A stretch of 64,000 bases of DNA from Nitrosomonas stercoris (GCA_006742785.1 AP019755.1:1922001-1986000); one strand, 5' to 3'. Shown: positions 35,235 to 45,129, counted from the stretch's first letter. The notes: generated by a model not told the origin, from the letters alone. Made by a program: numbers and translations.

Positions 35235-37349
35235 CTAAATGCGGATACGTTTTTTAGATTTTTTATTGGTTTTTTTGCTGATGGATTGTGGTGTAATTTT
35301 GATTTCAGCTGGATCGATTACACCGATAAATAGTTTACATTTAAGATTTTTTATTTCATCGCGATAGTCAGCGGCTTGTTCAAATTCCATGTTTTTGGCT
35401 GCTTCCAACATCGCCTTCTCTAAGCGCTGAATTTCTTTTGCCAGTTGTGTTTCATCCATGGCGGCATAGCGCGCCTGAACTTGTGCTACTTTTTGCTGTG
35501 CGGCTTCATCTTTTATATTGTAGATGCCATCAATCAAGTCCTTGATCTGCTTATGGACACCACGCGGTGTAATGTTGTTTTTTTGATTGAATTGTGTTTG
35601 TTTGGTGCGTCGTCGCTCAGTTTCATCGATGGCGCGTTGCATTGACCCAGTAATTCGATCTGCATAGAGAATCACGGTCCCATTGACATGACGAGCAGCG
35701 CGCCCCATGGTTTGGATGAGGGATCGTTCTGAGCGTAAGAAGCCTTCTTTATCCGCATCTAGTATGCCAACCAGTGAAACTTCTGGAATATCTAATCCTT
35801 CTCGCAAAAGGTTGATACCAACCAGCACGTCAAATTTTCCCAGGCGCAAATCACGAATGATTTCCACGCGCTCCACGGTATCAATATCGGAATGTAAATA
35901 GCGTACGCGGATACCATGATCAGAAAAGTAATCTGTCAGATCTTCTGCCATGCGTTTGGTCAAAGTCGTCACCAGCGTTCGTTCTCCCTGTTGTGTGCGC
36001 AGTGAGACTTCAGACATGAGATCGTCCACTTGTGTAGCAACTGGGCGAATAATAATAACTGGATCCACCAAGCCGGTAGGGCGCACCACTTGTTCAACGA
36101 TCTGGCCACTATGCTGTATTTCATATTCCGCTGGAGTGGCTGAAACGAAAATAGTTTGCGGCATCAGTTTTTCAAATTCTTCGAATTGGAGCGGCCGATT
36201 ATCCAATGCGGAAGGTAGTCGAAAACCATAAGCTACCAAATTTTCCTTCCTGGAGCGATCACCACGATACATACCTCCGATTTGGGGAACAGTCACATGA
36301 CTTTCATCAATAATCATCAAGGCGTTATCAGGTAAATAATCAATTAGTGTTGGCGGTGGATCACCGGGTGAACGGCCAGATAGATGACGCGAGTAGTTTT
36401 CAATGCCTTTACAAAACCCTAGTTCATTGAGCATTTCCAGATCAAAACGGGTACGTTGTTCCAGGCGTTGTGCCTCCACTAGTTTATTATTTTCGTAGAG
36501 ATGCTTCAGATGCTGAGCCAATTCTGTTTTAATGGTTTCAATAGCACGCAAGGTGGTATGGCGTGGGGTTACATAATGGCTGGAAGGGTAAACGGTATAG
36601 CGCGATACTTTTTGTCGAGTGTGGCCAGTGAGGGGATCAAAGAGCGCCATACTCTCTACTTCGTCATCAAATAAGGCAATGCGCAGGGCGGTTTCAGAGT
36701 TTTCTGCCGGAAAAACATCCAATACATCGCCGCGAACACGAAAAGTACCACGCGTGAATTCGAATTCATTGCGTTGGTATTGCATATCTGCTAAACGTTG
36801 AATAATATCGCGTTGCGTAATTTTTTCATGTTCGCGCACATGGAGAATCATGCCATGGTAATCAACTGGATCGCCAATACCATAAATACAGGAAACAGTT
36901 GCTACAATAATGGCATCTTCCCGTTCCAGAAGCGACTTAGTAGCAGAAAGACGCATTTGCTCAATATGTTCATTGATGCTGGAATCTTTTTCAATGAACA
37001 AATCACGTGATGGAACATATGCTTCGGGTTGATAGTAGTCGTAGTAAGAGACAAAATATTCAACTGCGTTTTCCGGGAAGAATTCGCGCATTTCAGCGTA
37101 AAGCTGAGCTGCCAGGGTTTTGTTGGGGGCCATGACGATGGCAGGCCGGCCAAGTTGTGCAATCATGTTGGCGATGGTAAAAGTTTTACCGGAACCAGTG
37201 ACACCTAACAAAGTCTGGAACGATAAGCCAGATGTTATGCCTTCTACTAGTTGATGAATGGCTGCAGGTTGATCGCCAGCAGGTTGAAATGCTTGATTAA
37301 GCTTGTAAGGGCTATCTGGAAAGGTAATAATCACAGGTTTGATTGTCAT
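35235..37349 (-). CDS. uvrB: UvrABC system protein B (excinuclease helicase-like subunit)
   Basis: About 704 aa from the second Met (an earlier in-frame Met at 37355 is also possible). Walker A '[17 protein letters not shown]', the beta-hairpin '[36 protein letters not shown]', helicase motif II '[45 protein letters not shown]', motif VI '[19 protein letters not shown]', and the C-terminal UVR domain ('[28 protein letters not shown]') are present. Known role: damage verification in nucleotide excision repair. A basic C-terminal tail ([14 protein letters not shown]) extends past the UVR domain. Divergent from the aminotransferase gene. Confidence 0.97.
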   Translation of the reverse strand: MTIKPVIITFPDSPYKLNQAFQPAGDQPAAIHQLVEGITSGLSFQTLLGVTGSGKTFTIANMIAQLGRPAIVMAPNKTLAAQLYAEMREFFPENAVEYFVSYYDYYQPEAYVPSRDLFIEKDSSINEHIEQMRLSATKSLLEREDAIIVATVSCIYGIGDPVDYHGMILHVREHEKITQRDIIQRLADMQYQRNEFEFTRGTFRVRGDVLDVFPAENSETALRIALFDDEVESMALFDPLTGHTRQKVSRYTVYPSSHYVTPRHTTLRAIETIKTELAQHLKHLYENNKLVEAQRLEQRTRFDLEMLNELGFCKGIENYSRHLSGRSPGDPPPTLIDYLPDNALMIIDESHVTVPQIGGMYRGDRSRKENLVAYGFRLPSALDNRPLQFEEFEKLMPQTIFVSATPAEYEIQHSGQIVEQVVRPTGLVDPVIIIRPVATQVDDLMSEVSLRTQQGERTLVTTLTKRMAEDLTDYFSDHGIRVRYLHSDIDTVERVEIIRDLRLGKFDVLVGINLLREGLDIPEVSLVGILDADKEGFLRSERSLIQTMGRAARHVNGTVILYADRITGSMQRAIDETERRRTKQTQFNQKNNITPRGVHKQIKDLIDGIYNIKDEAAQQKVAQVQARYAAMDETQLAKEIQRLEKAMLEAAKNMEFEQAADYRDEIKNLKCKLFIGVIDPAEIKITPQSISKKTNKKSKKRIRI

Positions 37350-37410
37350 ATTCAAAACAGAGTTAATTTTATTCTAACACGCACAAATCACACATATCAG
37401 GAGCTGTCTC

Positions 37411-38604
37411 GTGAAATTTTCGCAACGCGTTCAGGCTATTAAACCTTCACCCACTTTGGCTGTGAGTGCAAAAGCTGCCAGACTTAAAGCTGAAGGAAAA
37501 AATATCATTAGTCTGGGAGCAGGTGAACCGGATTTCGATACGCCGCTGCATATCAAGGATGCAGCCATTACTGCTATTCGTAATGGCTTTACTAAATACA
37601 CGGCTGTTGGGGGTACCGCTGCGTTGAAACAGGCAATTATTGGAAAATTCGAACGAGAAAATTTTCTGGAATTTACATCTAAAGAAGTACTGGCTTCCAG
37701 TGGTGGCAAGCAAAGTATTTTTAATCTGATACTAGCTACCATTGATCCAGGGGATGAAGTGATTATCCCGGTGCCTTATTGGGTTTCTTATCCCGATATT
37801 GTGTTATTGGCGCAAGGAAAACCAGTCTTTATTCAGACTGGTATTGAGGATAAATTCAAAATATCAGCGCAACAGCTTGAACAGGCTATTACTCCCAAGA
37901 CACGCATGTTTATTCTCAATAGCCCAGGCAATCCTTCGGGGAGTGTATATAGCTTAGACGAATTACGGGCATTGGGAGAGGTGTTGCGTAAACATCCAGA
38001 CGTCCTAATTGCAACAGATGATATGTATGAACATATTCTCTTATCTGACAATGAGTTTGCTAATATTCTTAACGCTTGTCCTGATCTGAAGGATCGTACA
38101 GTGGTGCTCAACGGGGTTTCTAAAGCCTATGCCATGACTGGCTGGCGAATTGGTTATTGTGGTGGCCCAGCAGCAATCATCAAGGCAATGGAGAAGATTC
38201 AGTCGCAAAGCACCTCTAATCCTAATTCCATTGCTCAAATTGCTGCGGAAGCAGCGTTAAATGGTGATCAATCATGCATTGTGCCAATGGTGGAAGCATT
38301 TAAGGAGCGTAATCAATTCCTGATCAGTGCGTTAAATTCAATTACGGGGATTCGTTGCTTGCTGTCCGAAGGAGCTTTTTATGCTTTTGCTGATGCCAGG
38401 CAAATTATTAAACAGTTATATGCAAAACAGGTTTTGCCAGAAGAAAACGATGTGGCATTCTGTAGCTATTTGCTGGAACAAGCTGAAGTGGCAGTAGTAC
38501 CAGGTTCGGCTTTTGGTTGTGAAGGTTATATGCGTTTATCCTTTGCGACCTCTATGGAAAATCTTCACAACGCGGTCAAGCGCATTGCTACTTTATTGAA
38601 TTAG
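37411..38604 (+). CDS. Class I PLP-dependent aminotransferase (aspartate aminotransferase type)
   Basis: 397 aa, GTG start at 37411 preceded by CAGGAG at good spacing. 'ISLGAGEPDFDTPLHIKDAA', 'YTAVGGTAALKQAI', 'NSPGNPSGSVYSLDELRAL', 'LIATDDMYEHILL' and the PLP-lysine region 'VVLNGVSKAYAMTGWRIGYCGGP' mark the class I aminotransferase family, close to the AspC/Ib group of thermophiles and proteobacteria. Expected reaction: aspartate + 2-oxoglutarate to oxaloacetate + glutamate. Other amino acids could also be used. It faces uvrB in a divergent pair and is convergent with the DUF2235 gene. Confidence 0.92.
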   Translation: MKFSQRVQAIKPSPTLAVSAKAARLKAEGKNIISLGAGEPDFDTPLHIKDAAITAIRNGFTKYTAVGGTAALKQAIIGKFERENFLEFTSKEVLASSGGKQSIFNLILATIDPGDEVIIPVPYWVSYPDIVLLAQGKPVFIQTGIEDKFKISAQQLEQAITPKTRMFILNSPGNPSGSVYSLDELRALGEVLRKHPDVLIATDDMYEHILLSDNEFANILNACPDLKDRTVVLNGVSKAYAMTGWRIGYCGGPAAIIKAMEKIQSQSTSNPNSIAQIAAEAALNGDQSCIVPMVEAFKERNQFLISALNSITGIRCLLSEGAFYAFADARQIIKQLYAKQVLPEENDVAFCSYLLEQAEVAVVPGSAFGCEGYMRLSFATSMENLHNAVKRIATLLN

Positions 38605-38643
38605 TCCGAGTAAATAGAAAATAACAACAACCAATTCCGGTTG

Positions 38644-39804
38644 TCATTTCACTATGTTTCTTGGTTGGTATTTTTGATTGGTATCGTTGATTTTTTGAAT
38701 GACTGAATTATCTAGGCAACCTATATATTGTTGTATCAATTTACTGGGCGGATTACCAATAAAATCCTGAATATCTCCCTGATCTGTAATAGGCCGCAGA
38801 TATTTACCTGTCCAGGTGATATGGGGTGGGGTATGCTTATATTGTGTCGGTATCCAGCCAAATGAGCCCGGCAATTTAGCTAAAAATATTGCCAATAGAC
38901 GATACCAAATTGTCAGTGAGTTTTTAGGCATTTCTTGTATATTTGGATTAAATGTGCAATTAGATAGTCGATTCAGATCAATATTTAATCCGTGCACATC
39001 GGCCTTGCTGGCCATCCACCGCAAAGTCAAATCGGATAATCCGGTATCGCTATAGCCTCCTCCAATATTGGAATGGACTCCGGGAAACCACTTTTGCTCA
39101 AAATTGGCTGGGTTGTGCTGCTTATTGGGTTGCATTAAAGTGGGTTCAAATAACAAGCGATGTTCGTCCACAGCCACAGCATGATAAGCGCTTTCGATAA
39201 TAGAGCTCAGCTGAGTATCATGAAATGCAGTCTGAAATAATTTATCGACAATCCAGCCTGTAATTACCCCAAGAGGTGCTCCCAAGGCTCCTACCGTATC
39301 AAAGATACCCAAAAATTTTATTGTTGATTTGTCCCCCCAAGCATGCTCCAGTCTAAATGCTTGTGCCTGTGCTGCACTTGGGGCCCAATCCGAAGATTTA
39401 TTTTTATAATTGCGATAGGCTTCATTGATCAGATACATTTTTTCACGCTTCAAGATACCGCAGTTACGGATTAATCCAGCTAAACTACGCGCCGCGTAAG
39501 CACCTCGGCTGAAGCCAAAAATAAAGATTTCATCTCCTTTGGTGTAGTTACTTACCAGGAAACGGTAGCCTTCCTTGATATTGTTGGAGATACCATAACC
39601 AAATCCACCACCCTTCAGGCGCTCTTTTCTTTTGGTACCCACACCACGAATATATTGCACCAGTTGTGGTGTGTCATTTTTATCAGTGGGCAGGGTTGCT
39701 TCAAACAGCTTGGCTATATTGGTACGGCAGGGTAGATTGTTTTTATCTTGCTGATCTTCACGATTCCAGGTTCCATCAAAAAACACAGCCAATTTTTTTA
39801 TCAT
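38644..39804 (-). CDS. DUF2235 (Tle-type) alpha/beta hydrolase
   Basis: 386 aa. 'LAVFFDGTWN' at the start, then the nucleophile elbow 'IFIFGFSRGAYAARSLAGLIR' (G-F-S-R-G), 'FLGIFDTVGALGAP' with a candidate catalytic Asp, and 'WFPGVHSNIGGGYSDTGLSDLTLRWMA' with a candidate catalytic His. This is the DUF2235 domain found in type VI secretion phospholipase effectors (Tle1) and in stand-alone proteins. No vgrG, immunity gene or T6SS gene neighbours it, so a housekeeping or lipase role is as likely. No signal peptide. Confidence 0.85.
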   Translation of the reverse strand: MIKKLAVFFDGTWNREDQQDKNNLPCRTNIAKLFEATLPTDKNDTPQLVQYIRGVGTKRKERLKGGGFGYGISNNIKEGYRFLVSNYTKGDEIFIFGFSRGAYAARSLAGLIRNCGILKREKMYLINEAYRNYKNKSSDWAPSAAQAQAFRLEHAWGDKSTIKFLGIFDTVGALGAPLGVITGWIVDKLFQTAFHDTQLSSIIESAYHAVAVDEHRLLFEPTLMQPNKQHNPANFEQKWFPGVHSNIGGGYSDTGLSDLTLRWMASKADVHGLNIDLNRLSNCTFNPNIQEMPKNSLTIWYRLLAIFLAKLPGSFGWIPTQYKHTPPHITWTGKYLRPITDQGDIQDFIGNPPSKLIQQYIGCLDNSVIQKINDTNQKYQPRNIVK

Positions 39805-40000
39805 GATGAAGTCCTATTGAAGAAAGAGAAAGATCATCTCAGGGCAAATACATTGTAGTAAATTGCCTTATCCAGACAATCAGAGTAAGGGTTTTACTGG
39901 ATATCGTTAATAAAAATAAGTATTCGCACAATAAGCAATGTAGATTATATGGAAATTGAATATTATCTATTTTTAAATCTCAGATACAGGAAAATATAGT

Positions 40001-40639
40001 ATGGATATGACAACATCAGATGAAAGCTTTCCCGATTTTTTTGCCAAGGCTCCATCGATAATAATACAGGATCCTTTAGCACATTTTCTTGGTGCAGCAC
40101 GCGATGGCGTGATGGAATATCGTTATGTTGATGCTGTACGATTGGCAGGTCATTCTTGCCCAACAGTGGCGGGTACCTGGTTAATGACATTGCACGGTTT
40201 GCGCGCTTTATATGACGATACGTTGCCGGTGCGTGGAGAAATTGAAGTGTATATGGCAGATGCGCGTGAGGCAGGTACAACTGGTGTCATGGCCACTGTA
40301 GTGCAACTAGTTACTGGTGCTGCGCCAGAAACTGGCTTTCATGGGATTGCTGGGCGTTTTGGACGCAATAATTTATTACACTTTGGTCAACCAGTGCAGG
40401 GTGTTTTTGGCTTACGGCGCAAGGATACTGGTGCGGCAGTACAAGTCGCGTTAGATGCTTCCGTTGTTCCCTGGTCTGATGAAATGCGTGCATTACTTCC
40501 GAAAGCGGCAAGTGGACAGGCTAATGCAACAGAACTACAGCACTTTGGTGAGTTGTGGCAGGAACGTGTGCGCAGGATGTTACTTGATCATGCTGATGAT
40601 ACAGCGTTGGTGCAGGTAAGTAGCTGGACTATAAACTGA
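40001..40639 (+). CDS. FmdE-like domain protein
   Basis: 212 aa. 'DAVRLAGHSCPTVAGTWLMTLHGLRALY' contains a G-H-x-C-P motif, with the His and Cys as probable metal ligands, followed by 'RGEIEVYMADAREAGTTGVMATVVQLVTGA', 'FHGIAGRFGRNNLLHFG' and 'VQVALDAS'. I read this as related to FmdE (formylmethanofuran dehydrogenase subunit E) domains, which bind zinc or molybdate-related cofactors. The organism type has no known methanofuran pathway, so the true function is unclear. Single gene; a bidirectional stem-loop separates it from the convergent DUF4124 gene. Confidence 0.7.
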   Translation: MDMTTSDESFPDFFAKAPSIIIQDPLAHFLGAARDGVMEYRYVDAVRLAGHSCPTVAGTWLMTLHGLRALYDDTLPVRGEIEVYMADAREAGTTGVMATVVQLVTGAAPETGFHGIAGRFGRNNLLHFGQPVQGVFGLRRKDTGAAVQVALDASVVPWSDEMRALLPKAASGQANATELQHFGELWQERVRRMLLDHADDTALVQVSSWTIN

Positions 40640-40675
40640 TTAATGAGAAGCGAGGTTATCAACACTTCTCATTAA
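40640..40675. terminator. Bidirectional stem-loop terminator
   Basis: TTAATGAGAAG (40640-40650) pairs perfectly with CTTCTCATTAA (40665-40675), an 11-bp stem with a 14-nt loop, directly after the stop of the FmdE-like gene and 14 bp before the stop of the convergent DUF4124 gene. It is flanked by T/A-rich sequence on both sides. Confidence 0.75.
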
Positions 40676-40689
40676 TATTAGGAGGATGT

Positions 40690-41184
40690 TCAGATATTAT
40701 TCAGCTCTGTTTCCAGCGCCTTGATATTGCGCTCATGGGAAGCCGCTCGATCACGTAACTGAAGAATATCAAATTGACTGGCAACAAAGTAAGATTGCTT
40801 GGAAGAATCCTGCTTACTTTTTTGCTCAATGGAATGGATTGCTTTCATGGCTTTATCTAGTAGTCGGGTTTCGTTGATTAGTTCTTGTGACAAGATTTGG
40901 CGGCGTCTACTATCGCGCTTGTTTTGTTGCGATTGACTGACTTTGGGGTAGCTGCCCAACGAGATATTTGCTTGGTGAGTATGAGTGGTAGCAGTAGTTG
41001 CTCGAGGTTTATGAAATTGTACTTTCCCAAGTTGAACACGCTGGCCATTTTTGGTCGGTTTGTTAGTAAAAACAACCCGTCCTTGTTCGTCAACGACTTT
41101 ATAGATTTCTGATGCTGAGCAAGCGGTGGAAAGACCCAGTGTCATCAAGCCAGTCAACAGAGCTACATAGTAATTTTTTCGCAT
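40690..41184 (-). CDS. DUF4124-domain secreted protein
   Basis: 164 aa. Signal peptide MRKNYYVALLTGLMTLGLSTACSAS. The mature N-terminus 'EIYKVVDEQGRVVFTNKPTKNGQRVQL' is the DUF4124 signature (Y-K-x-x-D-E-x-G-x-x-x-(Y/F)-(T/S)-(D/N)-x-P). The C-terminal ~80 residues are charged and helical ('NKRDSRRRQILSQELINETRLLDKAMKAIHSIEQ', 'RDRAASHERNIKALETEL'), likely coiled coil. Periplasmic location is expected. Function of the domain is unknown. Confidence 0.85.
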   Translation of the reverse strand: MRKNYYVALLTGLMTLGLSTACSASEIYKVVDEQGRVVFTNKPTKNGQRVQLGKVQFHKPRATTATTHTHQANISLGSYPKVSQSQQNKRDSRRRQILSQELINETRLLDKAMKAIHSIEQKSKQDSSKQSYFVASQFDILQLRDRAASHERNIKALETELNNI

Positions 41185-41248
41185 AGATCACACCTCCAAT
41201 TCTCGGAATAAAAAATTTCAAATGGAGCACTTATTTCATCAGTTGTTA

Positions 41249-41389
41249 GAACCTGTTCAAAATCTCGATCAAGGGATGCAGTGCAAGGCAAAATTGAACG
41301 AGAAAACGGAGCATACTTGAAGTATGTGAGCATTTTGAGTTCAATTTCAACGCCATAATGCGCCCTTCAGTAAGATATTGAACAGGTTC
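41249..41389. mobile_element. MITE (141 bp) bearing IS type-A termini
   Basis: The element starts GAACCTGTTCAAAATCT and ends in the inverted copy with one change, ATATTGAACAGGTTC. TTA flanks it on both sides (41246-41248 and 41390-41392). These are the termini and target duplication of the IS at 24577-25420. The interior has no transposase; it is an intergenic hairpin repeat (TTGAACGAG...CATACTTGAAGTATG...GAGTTCAA) that also occurs degenerately at 24028-24150. It sits between the DUF4124 gene promoter region and the 3' end of glnA. Confidence 0.85.
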
Positions 41390-41482
41390 TTAGAAACAAG
41401 TGCTTCTATTCAGGACGGTGTTGATTGTAAATGGCTACGTATATTGACAATCAGTCGATAAACGCTGGTTATCGCTGTCTTT

Positions 41483-42889
41483 TTATAAATTGTAGTATAG
41501 GGCAAACTCAACCGGATGCGTAGTAGTACGCAGTAGCGTAGCTTCTTCTGATTTGAGTTTGATGAAGGCATCGATTAAGTCGTTAGAAAACACGTTGCCA
41601 CGTGTTAGAAATTCACGATCTTGATCCAGATTTTCCAGTGCTTCTTCTAGTGAGGCACTTGTGCTGGATACCATTGATGCTTCCTCCGGCGGCAGATCAT
41701 ACAAGTTCTTGTCGATTGGATCACCTGGGTGAATTTTGTTTTGGATGCCATCCAAACCAGCCATCAATAGAGCGGTAAAAGTAAGGTAGGGGTTGGCGCT
41801 GGGATCGGGAAAGCGGATTTCTATGCGACGTTGCTTGGGGCTGCTGGAATAAGGAATACGTACTGCAGCAGAACGATTACTGGATGAATAGGCAATGTTG
41901 ATGGGCGCTTCAAAACCAGCGACTAATCTTTTGTAGGAATTGGTACCAGGGTTGGCAAAAGCATTTAATGCCTTGGCATGACGCATGATGCCACCAATAT
42001 AATACAAAGCTGTTTCAGAGATACCGGCATAACCATTTCCGGAGAACAGATTTTGACCGTCTTTCCAGATGGATTGATGAATATGCATACCTGAGCCGTT
42101 ATCCCCCACAATTGGTTTCGGCATGAAGGTGGCTGTTTTGCCATAAGAAACGGCGACATTATGGATCACATACTTCATTAGCTGATTCCAGTCAGCGCGT
42201 TTTACTAAGCTATTGAAACGCGTACCAATTTCACATTGGCCAGCACTGGCGACTTCATGGTGATGCACCTCAACCGGGATGCCGAGCTCATCTAGCATCA
42301 TACACATGGCAGAACGGATATCATGTAGTGAATCGATGGGAGGTACTGGCATATAACCCCCTTTGACGGTTGGGCGATAGCCGTTATTACTGCCTTCGTA
42401 ACGTTTCTTTGAGCTCCAGGATGCTTCTTCCGCTTCGATTTTGACAAAACTGCCGGACATATCAGTATGCCAGCGTACCGAATCAAAAATAAAAAATTCC
42501 AGTTCCGGTCCGAAATAAGCCGTATCACCAATACCAGTGGATTTCAGATAAACCTCTCCTCGCTTGGCTAGGGAACGTGGATCTCGGTTATAACCTTGTC
42601 CATCGGCTGGATCAATCACATCACAAGTCAGCAGTAATGTGGTTTCTTCCATGAAAGGATCCAGCGCAGCGGTATCCGGATCAGGCATGAGTAACATGTC
42701 GGATGCATGAATGTTCTTCCAGCCAGCGATGGAGGAGCCATCAAATGGATGACCCTCTTCAAATTTATCCGCATCGAAAACAGATGCGGGAACTGTGACG
42801 TGATGTTCCTTGCCGTTGGTATCAGTAAAGCGCAGATCAATGAACTTGACTTCATGATCTTGAACAATCTTTAATACATCAGTTGTCAC
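41483..42889 (-). CDS. glnA: Glutamine synthetase type I
   Basis: 468 aa, standard for GSI-beta. '[26 protein letters not shown]' begins the active-site region; 'EFFIFD', '[16 protein letters not shown]', '[18 protein letters not shown]' (ammonium and metal-binding loop), '[18 protein letters not shown]', '[41 protein letters not shown]' and '[11 protein letters not shown]' with the adenylylated Tyr are present. Known reaction: glutamate + NH4+ + ATP to glutamine. The Tyr implies control by GlnE adenylylation. In an ammonia-rich lifestyle this is the main assimilation enzyme. The 230-bp upstream region shows no clear sigma-54 site to my eye. Confidence 0.97.
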   Translation of the reverse strand: MTTDVLKIVQDHEVKFIDLRFTDTNGKEHHVTVPASVFDADKFEEGHPFDGSSIAGWKNIHASDMLLMPDPDTAALDPFMEETTLLLTCDVIDPADGQGYNRDPRSLAKRGEVYLKSTGIGDTAYFGPELEFFIFDSVRWHTDMSGSFVKIEAEEASWSSKKRYEGSNNGYRPTVKGGYMPVPPIDSLHDIRSAMCMMLDELGIPVEVHHHEVASAGQCEIGTRFNSLVKRADWNQLMKYVIHNVAVSYGKTATFMPKPIVGDNGSGMHIHQSIWKDGQNLFSGNGYAGISETALYYIGGIMRHAKALNAFANPGTNSYKRLVAGFEAPINIAYSSSNRSAAVRIPYSSSPKQRRIEIRFPDPSANPYLTFTALLMAGLDGIQNKIHPGDPIDKNLYDLPPEEASMVSSTSASLEEALENLDQDREFLTRGNVFSNDLIDAFIKLKSEEATLLRTTTHPVEFALYYNL

Positions 42890-43119
42890 AGTTTTTCTCC
42901 AGAGAAATAATATTTGCCTATAAAGCGGTTGATAAGTTGTATGCGTTTAGTATGAAAAATGCAGAAAACATGTTGGTCGCTATTGTACCGTTGAGAAGAC
43001 ATTGAATAAATAGAATAGCTGCTCTGATTTGAATGGGTAATATCTTATTGCCACCAAACTCGGAAAAGAAATATTGTTTTGTCAAATTCTTGAAAACGAT
43101 AAAGAAATCGTGAGGAAAA

Positions 43120-44130
43120 TTATGGTAGCGCACGGATTGCTTGTACAAGTCTAGCCAGATCATCAGGCAATGATGCTTCCCAATGCATCGTTTTTCCACT
43201 GGCAGGGTGTGTTAATTCCAGCTGCCAGGCGTGTAATGCTTGTCTGGATAACTGGGTGATGATTTTTGCTATGGATGAATCCGGTGAAGATTTACCGTAA
43301 ACAGGATCGCCAACCAGCGGATGGCCTATAGAACGTAGGTGCACACGAATCTGATGCGTACGCCCGGTTTCTAAGCTGCATTGCAACACTGTGCAAGCGG
43401 AAAAGTGCTCCAATATTTGATAATGTGTGCGAGCTTCTTTGCCGTGCGGCACAATTGCCATGCGCGTACGGCGCACAGGATGCCGGCCAATAGGGGCATC
43501 AATTACCCCATTTGTTGTGACGTGTCCCAGTACCAACGCCCAATAATGACGTTGAATCGTGCGTTGCTTAAATTGTGTGATCAAGTTAGCTTGTGCCATA
43601 GCTGTTTTGGCTATCACCAGTAATCCACTGGTATCTTTATCTAATCGATGCACAATGCCAGCTCGTAATAGTTGATCAAGCTGCGGATTGTAGTTAAGTA
43701 ATGCGTTCAATAATGTGCCGTGCCAGTTACCGTTACCTGGATGCACAACGAGTTCAGCTGGTTTATCAATCACCAGCAGATCATCGTCTTCATAGAGAAT
43801 ATGGAGTGGAATCGCTTCAGGTTGGTTGCTTTGTTCACACTTAATCGGGCCAATAGCCACTTGGACTGTTTCTCCCCCCCATATTTTTTGCTTGGCGGAA
43901 CCAATTGAGTTATCAACATGTACACGATTTTCCTCAATCCATCGTTGTAGTCGACTGCGTGACCATTGAGGCAATAATCGCGCCAAGGCTTGATCCAGGC
44001 GTAATCCAGCGAAATTATCTGGCAGAATTAATTTAACGATCTCCTCACTTTCTTGATCGTTCGCAGTTACGAGCGAATCGGGCTTTGCGTTATAATCACC
44101 TTCATCTTGCCTATTACTGAGATTATTCAT
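43120..44130 (-). CDS. rluD: 23S rRNA pseudouridine synthase RluD type
   Basis: 336 aa. After ~35 polar residues, an S4 domain ('GLRLDQALARLLPQWSRSRLQRWIEENRVHVDN') precedes the catalytic core 'LLRAGIVHRLDKDTSGLLVIAKT' with the essential Asp in H-R-L-D-K-D-T-S-G-L, then 'TIQRHYWALVLGHV' and 'CSLETGRTHQIRVHLRSIGHPLVGDPVYG'. This matches RluD (U1911/1915/1917) more than RluC. The ATG at 44128-44130 is 1 nt from the divergent bamD ATG at 44132. rluD and bamD are classic divergent neighbours. Confidence 0.94.
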   Translation of the reverse strand: MNNLSNRQDEGDYNAKPDSLVTANDQESEEIVKLILPDNFAGLRLDQALARLLPQWSRSRLQRWIEENRVHVDNSIGSAKQKIWGGETVQVAIGPIKCEQSNQPEAIPLHILYEDDDLLVIDKPAELVVHPGNGNWHGTLLNALLNYNPQLDQLLRAGIVHRLDKDTSGLLVIAKTAMAQANLITQFKQRTIQRHYWALVLGHVTTNGVIDAPIGRHPVRRTRMAIVPHGKEARTHYQILEHFSACTVLQCSLETGRTHQIRVHLRSIGHPLVGDPVYGKSSPDSSIAKIITQLSRQALHAWQLELTHPASGKTMHWEASLPDDLARLVQAIRALP

Positions 44131-44131
44131 T

Positions 44132-44938
44132 ATGTTGCGATATTTTTTGGCAGGGTGGTTAATCGTATCGTTGGCTGCATGTGGTATTTTTTCTGAGAAA
44201 AAAGTTGATAATAGCCAGTGGTCTGCCGGTAAATTTTATACAGAAGCTAAAAATGAACTGAATGATGGCAATTATTCCTCTGCAATTAAGTTGTTTGAGG
44301 CTCTGGAAGCGCGTTATCCCTACGGACGATTTGCCCAACAGGCGCAGCTCGAAATAGCTTATGCCTATTATAAGGATCAGGAACAAGCTTCAGCTATTGC
44401 TGCAGCCGATCGATTCATTCAACTTTATCCTCATCATCATAATATTGACTACGCTTATTATATCAAGGGATTAGCTAATTTTAACGATGACACGGGCATA
44501 TTAGGCTACATCACCTATAGAGTTATCAAGCAAGATATGAGTGAGCGTGATGCGAAGGCCTCCAGAGAATCGTTTGAAAGTTTCAAACAGCTCGTCACAC
44601 GTTATCCGGATAGTAAGTATGCGCAAGATGCATTGCAACGCATGGCTTATTTGGTGAACGCGCTGGCCAGGGGTGAAATTCATGTTGCCCGTTATTATAT
44701 GAAGCGCAAAGCTTATGTGGCTGCGATCAAACGGGCGCAGTTTGTGTTGGAAGAATATCCACAAACACCTGCGACAGAAGAAGCGCTCTTCATCATGGCC
44801 AGTGCATATAACGAATTAGATATGGCTGACTTACGCAAAGATACAGAAAAAATTATCCAGAAAAATTTCCCTAAAAGTATATATCTAACGGATTCGGGTT
44901 CGCTGGTAGAAAAACCCTGGTGGAAATTTTGGGAATAA
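44132..44938 (+). CDS. bamD: Outer membrane assembly lipoprotein BamD (ComL)
   Basis: 268 aa. Signal with lipobox 'LAAC' (MLRYFLAGWLIVSLAACGIF), Cys at residue 17. TPR-like repeats follow: 'FYTEAKNELNDGNYSSAIKLFEALEARYPYGRFAQQAQLEIAYAYYKDQEQASAIAAADRFIQLYPHHHNIDYAYYIKGLANF', then 'SFKQLVTRYPDSKYAQDALQRMAYLVNALARGEIHVARYYMKRKAYVAAIKRAQFVLEEYP'. Known role: essential BAM complex lipoprotein for outer-membrane protein folding. The ATG is separated by 1 nt from the divergent rluD start, so its promoter and ribosome site lie within rluD coding sequence. Confidence 0.95.
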   Translation: MLRYFLAGWLIVSLAACGIFSEKKVDNSQWSAGKFYTEAKNELNDGNYSSAIKLFEALEARYPYGRFAQQAQLEIAYAYYKDQEQASAIAAADRFIQLYPHHHNIDYAYYIKGLANFNDDTGILGYITYRVIKQDMSERDAKASRESFESFKQLVTRYPDSKYAQDALQRMAYLVNALARGEIHVARYYMKRKAYVAAIKRAQFVLEEYPQTPATEEALFIMASAYNELDMADLRKDTEKIIQKNFPKSIYLTDSGSLVEKPWWKFWE

Positions 44939-45011
44939 TTGAAATTTTATTTGTGTCGAGGCGATATGCACATTTCATTCATAAGAAATTTTGACGTAGA
45001 ATGCAGCTCCC

Positions 45012-45087
45012 GCCCTGGTAGCTCAGGGGATAGAGCAACCCCCTCCTAAGGGGTAGGTCGGACGTTCGATTCGTCTCCAGGGCGCCA
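45012..45087 (+). tRNA. tRNA-Arg (anticodon CCT), CCA encoded
   Basis: Acceptor stem GCCCTGG pairs with CCAGGGC (45077-45083). The anticodon stem ACCCC/GGGGT encloses the loop CTCCTAA, giving anticodon CCT. D-arm GCTC...GAGC and T-arm with TTCGATT are present, and the 3' CCA is encoded. It lies between bamD and rdgC. Confidence 0.97.
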
Positions 45088-45129
45088 ATAACTCCAATAC
45101 TCCAATTCGTTGATTGTCAGCCAAAATTC

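Noticed and set aside
36902..37162. 86-aa - strand frame inside uvrB
   Set aside because: Out-of-frame shadow of the conserved UvrB core.
38627..38644. Short inverted repeat ACAACC/GGTTGT between the aminotransferase and DUF2235 genes
   Set aside because: Only 6 bp with no T run; too weak to list as a terminator.
38644..39804. Type VI secretion effector/immunity locus around the DUF2235 protein
   Set aside because: No vgrG, PAAR, hcp or lipoprotein immunity-like gene is adjacent, so an effector role cannot be supported.
42900..43119. Possible sigma-54 promoter upstream of glnA
   Set aside because: Scanned for the TGGCAC-N5-TTGC pattern on the sense strand; only an incomplete TGGTGGCAAT-like match was seen.
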